Notes under the pieces: generated by a model | The model's database searches: none | Told to the model about the DNA's origin: nothing | What the model saw: only the letters and a program-made list of their open reading frames with translations | From: Sphingomonas sp. | Lineage (GTDB): Bacteria > Pseudomonadota > Alphaproteobacteria > Sphingomonadales > Sphingomonadaceae | Direction: 5' to 3' | DNA: 64,000 nt | Assembly: GCF_017744835.1 (NCBI RefSeq) | Contig: NZ_JAGIAM010000003.1 | Span: 806,001-870,000 of the forward strand | Part shown: positions 57,389 to 64,000 of the stretch, in pieces | Position numbering within the stretch: the stretch's first letter is position 1 | Layout of the letters: the number at the start of each line of letters is the position of its first letter | Program-made: the position numbers and the translations under genes

Positions 57389-57634
57389 TCACGGCCCGAA
57401 TGCCGCGCGTTGCAGCAAGGCCCCGTCCAGGGGCGGAACGACGGCCGCCTCGATGGGGAAGTCCGACGGACGGAGATCGTCCGATCGCGCCGTCCATTGG
57501 CGCAGGCTCGCGTCGCGATAGAAGTCGAACGAGCCGGACGTAGCATAGTTGGCGAGCTCCAGCCCCAGCAGGCTGCCTCCCATGCATATGACGGCGCATC
57601 CCAGCGCCAGCTTGGCCACAAGCTCGCGTCGCAT
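57389..57634 (-). CDS. Small membrane-anchored hypothetical protein
   Basis: The 81-aa product begins with a membrane segment (about residues 6-27, VAKLALGCAVICMGGSLLGL), followed by a polar region with FDFYRDASLRQWTARSDDL. GGGAGACGAGAGG precedes the ATG at 57634. No family is recognised. It is followed directly by the 86-aa gene. Confidence 0.55.
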   Translation of the reverse strand: MRRELVAKLALGCAVICMGGSLLGLELANYATSGSFDFYRDASLRQWTARSDDLRPSDFPIEAAVVPPLDGALLQRAAFGP

Positions 57635-57709
57635 CCTCTCGTCTCCCCTGTTGCCGCATCAACGAGCGGCAGGGGAGGCGCGTTCCGACTACTACCCTGA
57701 GCCGAAAGG

Positions 57710-57741
57710 AAAAAGGGCCCGGCGGTTGCCGAGCCCTTTCG
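57710..57741 (-). terminator. Rho-independent terminator after the third TonB receptor
   Basis: On the minus strand, AAAGGGCTCGGC / GCCGGGCCCTTT (one G-T pair) with an AACC loop is followed by TTTTT. It lies about 57 bp past the receptor's stop. Confidence 0.8.
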
Positions 57742-57797
57742 CCTGTCTTCCAGAACCTCGAACCGAACGGCAGCTTGCTCGCTCGGCCCGCGGCGCC

Positions 57798-60779
57798 TCA
57801 GAAGAGCTTGGTCTTGATGCCGAGGAAGAACGAGCGGCCCACCGCGCTGATCGGATAGGCGACCGCACCCACGTCCGGCTTGGAGTCGAACAGATTGTTC
57901 ACGCCGGCATAGAGGTTGAACTGGTCGTTCACGTCATAGCTGACGTAGAACTCGTGCTCCCACTTTTCCTTGTACCAGAAATAGCCCGCCGGCACGTAGT
58001 CGGCGTTCGCCGCTTCCTGCTCGCGGGTCACGCGGCGGGTCTTGGTCTGCCAGTTGATGCCGTAGTTCATCGTCAGCGGCCCCTTGACCCAGGTGAGGTC
58101 GAAGTTGGCGCTGTACTTGGGTGCCGGATATTCCCACGAATCCAGCTCGTTCTCCGGATCCGCACCCGCGGTCGGCACGAACTGCAGCTTGTTCAGGTAG
58201 TTGCCGACCAGCTTGATGTTGAACGTGCCGGCATTGTCGAACGGCTCGAATCGATAATTGAGTTCGACGTCGAGGCCCGCGGTCTCGAACGACGCCACAT
58301 TCTCCGGAATGATCGTGAAGAACGAAACGAAGCCGGTGGTCGGGCTGCGGTCGATGACGTTGCAATAGATGTTGTCGAGGTCCGGCTGGTCGACGCACAG
58401 GTCGACGACGTCCTGCGCGGTCGAGTACTGGATCGCCTGCTTCAGGCGGATGTCGTACCAGTCGGCCGACAGGCTGAACCCGGGTACGAAGCTCGGGCGC
58501 AACACGACGCCGGCAGTCCAGGTCTTCGCCGTCTCTTCGCGCAGGGTGGGGTTGCCGCCCTGGAAGCCCAGCAGGCTGCTGTTGGCCGGCGAAGTGAAGT
58601 CGTTCGCCGGATCGAAGGTCGCCTGATCGACGCCCAGCCCGCTCAGCACCGCGGCGCAGTTGGCGGCGCGATACTGCGTGCCTTCGGCGATCCGCTCGGG
58701 GCCGCAGGGATCGGTGATGAACTCATAGGTGCCGCTGCCGCCGGCGAACAGCTCGGTGATGTTCGGCGCACGGACCGCTTCCGAATAGGTACCGCGGAAA
58801 GTGATGTCGCGAACCGGCGAGTAGCTGCCGTTGACGTTCCACGTAGTGGTCTGCCCGACCGTCGAATAGTCCGACAGACGGACTGCGCCGCCGATCGACA
58901 GATTCTTCGCGAACGCCGTGTCGGCGAGGATCGGCAGGTTGATCTCGGCGAAGGCTTCCTTGACGTCGAAGCTGCCCTTGTCGCGGCGTGCCGGGGCATT
59001 GTCCATCAGCTGGCCGGCCAGGCTGTAGTCCGACGGGATATAGTCGCTGCTTTCCTTGCGATACTCCGCACCGATCGCGAAGCCGACCGGGCCGCCCGGC
59101 AGGTTGAAGAACGCACCGGTGTTGCCCGACAGCGCCGCAGTGACGACGTGCTGCTTGATGCGCGCCCAGTCGCTGTGATCGACGGTCACGAAGTCGAGCG
59201 CCGCCTGCGAGGGCGAACCCTGGCCCAGGATGTTGAGCGGGACGCACTGGCCCGGCGCGAAGGTGACCGGAGCGCCGTTGAAGACCGGCTGGCCGCCATA
59301 GTTGTTGCCCTGCACGCTGGTCTGGCCAGGCAGGTTGATGCGGCAGGTGATGTTGCCGGACGCATCGAACACCGCGTCGAGCGCCGCATAATAGCGGTCG
59401 GTGATGCGGTCGTTGCGGTTGGTGCTCTCCTGCGTCGACTGACCGAAGACGTAGGACACGTCATAGCTGAGGTTCGACGCGATATCGCCCTTCGCGCCCA
59501 CCACGGTGCGGAACAGCTCGCGCTCCATCTCGTAGCGGCGGATGCCGAAGTCGAAATTGTCGCGGCTGAACAACGCGCCGTTCGCCGCATCCGCGCCGAA
59601 ACGCTGGCTCAGATAGGCATTGTCCGGAGCGAGTTCGGTGTAGAAGTCGTAGGTCGGCTGCGCGAAGGTATAGGCCTTCGAGCGGACGTACTTGCCCTCG
59701 GCATAGAGCTGGAACGCGGGGCTGAAGTCGTAGTGCGCCATCACATTGGCGATGTGGCGTTCCGAATAGGGCGTGAAGTCGCCGTAATAGCTCTCGCGCG
59801 GCGTGCTCGAGCCGCCGATCGTGTAGGCCGAACCGGGCAGATAGGTGCCGAGATCGTAGATGCCGCCCTCGCCCGTGCGATCGGGAACGCCGTCGCCGTC
59901 GAGGTCGATCGCGCCGCCCGGCGAACTGTCGGCCCAGCGCAGGTTAGTGAAGAGCAGACGGTCCGGAACATTGGGATCGTCGGGGAAATCGGCCGGATTG
60001 CGCACGAAGGCGTAGGACGGACCGGTCTTGCCATAGTTCAGACGATCGCTCTGGCTGAAGCGGTCGGTCTGGTTGTATTCATAGGCAAGCGTCACGTTGC
60101 CGCGGCCGTCGGCGAAGTTCTTGCCGCCCGTCACCGCGAGGTAGCGCTCGCCCGCGTCACCACGCTGCGAGATGCTGGTCTGGCCGCGCACGCGCAGGCC
60201 GTCGAAGTCCTTCTTGAGGATGAAGTTGACCACGCCCGAGACGCCGTCCGCGCCATAGATGGCCGAGGCGCCGCCGGTCAGCACGTCAATCTTCTCGACC
60301 AGGTCGGTCGGGATCGTGTTGATGTCGACCGCCGCAATGCCCGGCACGCCGGCGACGTGACGGCGACCGTCCACCAGCACCAGCGTACGCTGCGTGCCGA
60401 GGTTACGCAGGTTGAGCAGGTTGATGCCGGTGCTCTGTGCGTTGGCGAGGTTCGAGCCGGCCGAGAAGATGCTGCTCTGCGAGCCCAGCAGCGCCGGATT
60501 GTTGACGAGGAAGTCGGTCAGGTTGACCTTGCCCGACTGCTCGATGTTCTCGCTCGTGACGACCTGGACCGGGTTCGGCAACGAGAGCTCGGGACGCGCG
60601 ATGCGCGAACCGGTGACGACGATCTCGGTGTCCGGGGCATCCTGCACCTCGGTCGCCTGGGCCTCGGGAGCATCCTGCGCATAGGCGGGCGCGGCGATCG
60701 TCATGGCGAGCAGCGACGATGCAAAGGCAAGACGGGCGCGACCAGCCGGCCGCGGGAAACGAACAACAGAATACGCCAT
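57798..60779 (-). CDS. TonB-dependent receptor
   Basis: The 993-aa product has a signal peptide (residues 1-34, ending AYAQ), a TonB-box region EIVVTGSRIARPE (about 52-64), a plug with LNLRNLGTQRTLVLVDGRRH and VVNFILKKDFDG, and a large barrel ending SFFLGIKTKLF. A DLDGDGVPDRTGEGG loop (about 265-280) looks like a calcium-binding turn. This subfamily, with the NLRNLGTQRTLVLVDGRR signature, includes receptors whose ligands are mostly unknown. ATG 60779 has GAGGAAA upstream; ATG 60800 is less likely. Confidence 0.92.
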   Translation of the reverse strand: MAYSVVRFPRPAGRARLAFASSLLAMTIAAPAYAQDAPEAQATEVQDAPDTEIVVTGSRIARPELSLPNPVQVVTSENIEQSGKVNLTDFLVNNPALLGSQSSIFSAGSNLANAQSTGINLLNLRNLGTQRTLVLVDGRRHVAGVPGIAAVDINTIPTDLVEKIDVLTGGASAIYGADGVSGVVNFILKKDFDGLRVRGQTSISQRGDAGERYLAVTGGKNFADGRGNVTLAYEYNQTDRFSQSDRLNYGKTGPSYAFVRNPADFPDDPNVPDRLLFTNLRWADSSPGGAIDLDGDGVPDRTGEGGIYDLGTYLPGSAYTIGGSSTPRESYYGDFTPYSERHIANVMAHYDFSPAFQLYAEGKYVRSKAYTFAQPTYDFYTELAPDNAYLSQRFGADAANGALFSRDNFDFGIRRYEMERELFRTVVGAKGDIASNLSYDVSYVFGQSTQESTNRNDRITDRYYAALDAVFDASGNITCRINLPGQTSVQGNNYGGQPVFNGAPVTFAPGQCVPLNILGQGSPSQAALDFVTVDHSDWARIKQHVVTAALSGNTGAFFNLPGGPVGFAIGAEYRKESSDYIPSDYSLAGQLMDNAPARRDKGSFDVKEAFAEINLPILADTAFAKNLSIGGAVRLSDYSTVGQTTTWNVNGSYSPVRDITFRGTYSEAVRAPNITELFAGGSGTYEFITDPCGPERIAEGTQYRAANCAAVLSGLGVDQATFDPANDFTSPANSSLLGFQGGNPTLREETAKTWTAGVVLRPSFVPGFSLSADWYDIRLKQAIQYSTAQDVVDLCVDQPDLDNIYCNVIDRSPTTGFVSFFTIIPENVASFETAGLDVELNYRFEPFDNAGTFNIKLVGNYLNKLQFVPTAGADPENELDSWEYPAPKYSANFDLTWVKGPLTMNYGINWQTKTRRVTREQEAANADYVPAGYFWYKEKWEHEFYVSYDVNDQFNLYAGVNNLFDSKPDVGAVAYPISAVGRSFFLGIKTKLF

Positions 60780-60919
60780 GGCGATTTCCTCGTGAAACAA
60801 TCGAGAGGGCTTTTCCGGATTACGTTTCCACTATGTTTCCAACGCCGCTGCAGCGCAACATGACGTGGCGGTTTTGCGACTGGTGTGGCACCGACGCAAC
60901 ACTGTACGGAGAGGACCCA

Positions 60920-60958
60920 ACGAAAAAGGCCGCGCCTCCGAGGGGAGACGCGGCCTTT
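60920..60958 (-). terminator. Rho-independent terminator after ahcY
   Basis: AAAGGCCGCG (60925-60934) pairs with CGCGGCCTTT (60949-60958), and on the minus strand it is followed by TTTTTCG. It lies 21 bp beyond the ahcY stop. Confidence 0.85.
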
Positions 60959-60978
60959 CCTTCTGATGCAGAAATGCC

Positions 60979-62403
<1,425 letters not shown>

Positions 62404-62490
62404 CTCCAGCAGTGTAAAAGGGTCAGCGCGCCGGAATCGCCGGCCGCGATTGGGGCGCCCTACAGCCTCAGATGGGAACGCGCAAGTCGG

Positions 62491-62510
62491 ATATAAAGAT
62501 ATCTTTATAT
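62491..62510. promoter_or_regulatory. Perfect 20-bp palindrome upstream of ahcY
   Basis: ATATAAAGATATCTTTATAT is a perfect palindrome, strikingly AT-rich against its surroundings. It lies 87 bp before ahcY and 75 bp before the divergent gene at 62586. ArsR-type repressors of S-adenosylhomocysteine metabolism (SahR) bind ATATCTTTATAT-like palindromes in front of ahcY in several proteobacteria, which makes this a good operator candidate; no such regulator is encoded here. Confidence 0.65.
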
Positions 62511-62585
62511 GTCGTCGCGGCGGGCGTCGTTGACTTCGTTTGCACCCCCACTAAGCCTGACAGTGGGGCAATGAGGGGGGAAATC

Positions 62586-64000
62586 ATGCCGAAGACTATT
62601 CGTGCGCGCCTTGCCGGCTGCGCATTCGCGGCGCTTGCGATGGCTTGCGCGCAGACCGCGCAGGCGGCGCCCGGCGCCGAGAAGGAAGGCTCGCTCTATC
62701 TCCAGTGCGACGGCGAGCCCAACAACATGACCGGCGGCGAAACGGCGGCGCGCCTGCTCGGCGCCGTTACCCTGCTCGGCCTGTTTGCACCGCGCGTCGA
62801 ATCTGCCGACAGCTCGAAGCGCAAGCTGGCCGCCGACGGCGTCGCCGCCTGCACGGGGCTGATCGACGGCGACAAGAAGGAAGGCAATCCGGAGCGCCGC
62901 GTGCGGCTGATCCTGGGCCGCGCCGTCCACCAGATCGAGGCCAAGGACTACGCGGCGGCGCTCGCCGACGTGCAGCGTGCCCGCTCCGAGGCGGCCTCGG
63001 CGGGCCTGCTCGCCGATGCCTATTACGCCCACTCGCAGACGCGCGCGTTCGATCTGGTCGAAGCCACCGCGCTGCACCGCATGGGCAAGCCCGACGAGGC
63101 GCGCGTCGCCGCGCTGCGCAGCATCGGCAGTGGCGACCGTTCGCTGCTCGGGCTCACGATGCCGAACTATCTGTTCACCACGGCGAGCGAGACGCCGGGC
63201 GAGCGCGAATTCCTGCGACGCCGGACGCGTTCGGCAGTGGTGATCGGCGGGTTGGAGGCCGAGCGGCTCGAGGAGCTCGGCGAGTTCGCCAGGGCCGCCG
63301 AAGTCCGCGAGGCGCTCGTCGCCCATGACAAGGCGGTCTCGACCAAGAACATCTCTTCGATCTGGCTCGCCGAGGCCGCCGTGACCAACGCCATCGCCGG
63401 CAACGCCGATCGCGCCGCGACGCTGGCCGCCGATGCACGCGCCAATTTCGAGAAGCGCAAGGCGGAGGGCAAGCCCGAGGCAAACGCCGCCGAATATGTC
63501 GAGCTTATGGACCTCTACGGGATCGTCCGCATGACCGCCGACGGGGACGCCGCAGGCGCGCGTCGGCTGTTTGCCGCGCGGTCGGAATGGGTCGCGGCCT
63601 CGTTCGGATGCGTCGTCGAGATGGCACGTCGCCTGCGGCAGGGTGCGCCCGCGGCAGACCTGATCGGCGGCCTCGCCCGCGATCCGGCAACGCTGTGGAG
63701 CGACCGGGCCGCAGCCCGCACCGCAGTGGCGCTGGCCAACGACTCCGACAATCGCACGCTGTTCGGACTGCTGCCCGCCTATCACCGCGCCTCGGCCTAT
63801 GAGGCGGTATCGAAGCAGGTCTGGCGCACCGATAAGTCGCAGATCCTGCTCAAGGGAGGCGACCCCGAGAAGCGCGCGACCAGCATGGAGACGCTCTACC
63901 TCTATGCAGTCAGCCCCAACATCGCGCTCGAGGCCTATACGCTGCACGCCGCGTTGCTCGCGCGGTCGCGCGGGCACCAGGGCTTCGTGATCACGCCGCT
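62586..64000 (+). CDS. Exported protein of unknown function, cut by the window end
   Basis: The frame starts with ATG at 62586 (AGGGGGGAAATC upstream) and runs open to the end, giving at least 471 residues. It has a signal peptide (about residues 1-28, CAFAALAMACAQTAQAAP). The body is helical and alanine-rich with repeated pairs such as GRAVHQIEAKDYAAALADVQ and LERLEELGEFARAAEVREAL, as in tetratricopeptide repeats (about 100-260). No family is recognised. It is divergent from ahcY and shares the palindrome region. Confidence 0.75.
   Translation, partial: MPKTIRARLAGCAFAALAMACAQTAQAAPGAEKEGSLYLQCDGEPNNMTGGETAARLLGAVTLLGLFAPRVESADSSKRKLAADGVAACTGLIDGDKKEGNPERRVRLILGRAVHQIEAKDYAAALADVQRARSEAASAGLLADAYYAHSQTRAFDLVEATALHRMGKPDEARVAALRSIGSGDRSLLGLTMPNYLFTTASETPGEREFLRRRTRSAVVIGGLEAERLEELGEFARAAEVREALVAHDKAVSTKNISSIWLAEAAVTNAIAGNADRAATLAADARANFEKRKAEGKPEANAAEYVELMDLYGIVRMTADGDAAGARRLFAARSEWVAASFGCVVEMARRLRQGAPAADLIGGLARDPATLWSDRAAARTAVALANDSDNRTLFGLLPAYHRASAYEAVSKQVWRTDKSQILLKGGDPEKRATSMETLYLYAVSPNIALEAYTLHAALLARSRGHQGFVITP

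Noticed and set aside
57549..60863. 1100-codon open frame opposite the third TonB receptor
   Set aside because: It is a mirror frame of a receptor with clear signal peptide, plug and barrel features.
62404..62490. Possible S-adenosylhomocysteine riboswitch in the ahcY leader
   Set aside because: The 87-nt leader lacks a convincing conserved pseudoknot core; the nearby palindrome explains regulation better.

Overview
The window is high-GC alphaproteobacterial DNA, most likely from a sphingomonad (Sphingomonas or a relative). The signs are three large TonB-dependent receptors, the chromosomal order divL-tsaE-amgK-murU-addB-addA-trxA, a DivL with tyrosine at the phosphoacceptor position, and many GTG/TTG starts and ATGA or GTGA stop/start overlaps. 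This assignment is inferred from gene content; no database was searched. No tRNA, rRNA, insertion sequence, prophage or CRISPR array was seen.

Region 1 (1-15.4 kb) is a non-flagellar type III secretion system (T3SS) locus. A minus-strand operon runs slt - sctV - sctC - sctD - needle-like sctF - a cut-off gene in the sctI position. Across a 506-bp, relatively AT-rich intergenic region, a plus-strand operon runs sctU - fliO-like - sctQ - sctR - sctS - sctT - small LuxR-type regulator. Downstream lie a 211-aa protein whose C-terminus resembles the needle-like subunit, an exported protein with a C-terminal membrane anchor, a 483-aa protein of unknown family and a small lipoprotein. The same tandem 13-bp motif with 22-bp period precedes both the 211-aa and the 483-aa genes, which marks them as probable co-regulated T3SS substrates. 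A FliO-like gene inside a secretin-bearing T3SS is unusual. The ATPase, stator and SctJ genes are not in the window and probably lie left of position 1.

Region 2 (15.4-27 kb) is a pectin/rhamnogalacturonan-type utilisation locus: kduI, a GH105 unsaturated uronyl hydrolase, a TonB-dependent receptor and an FCD-type GntR regulator on the minus strand, with a GH2 beta-galactosidase, a DUF4861 protein and a DUF2264 protein on the plus strand. Receptor import, periplasmic side-chain and oligomer trimming, and isomerisation of the unsaturated uronate form one pathway.

Region 3 (27-38.9 kb) holds fructosamine kinase, low-molecular-weight phosphatase, a TonB receptor/PhoD pair, a secreted protein of unknown function, pnuC, a LuxR-type regulator, a KTSC protein, an adenine deaminase/phosphoribosyltransferase pair and a lipoprotein.

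Region 4 (38.9-64 kb) is mainly chromosomal core: secA, a TonB-C protein, an Xre regulator/membrane-protein pair with palindromic upstream sites, argJ, a GFA-family protein, trxA, addA, addB, murU, amgK, tsaE, divL, a third TonB receptor, ahcY with an upstream 20-bp perfect palindrome, and an exported protein cut by the window end. REP-like palindromic repeats sit in three gene junctions between 45 and 52.5 kb.
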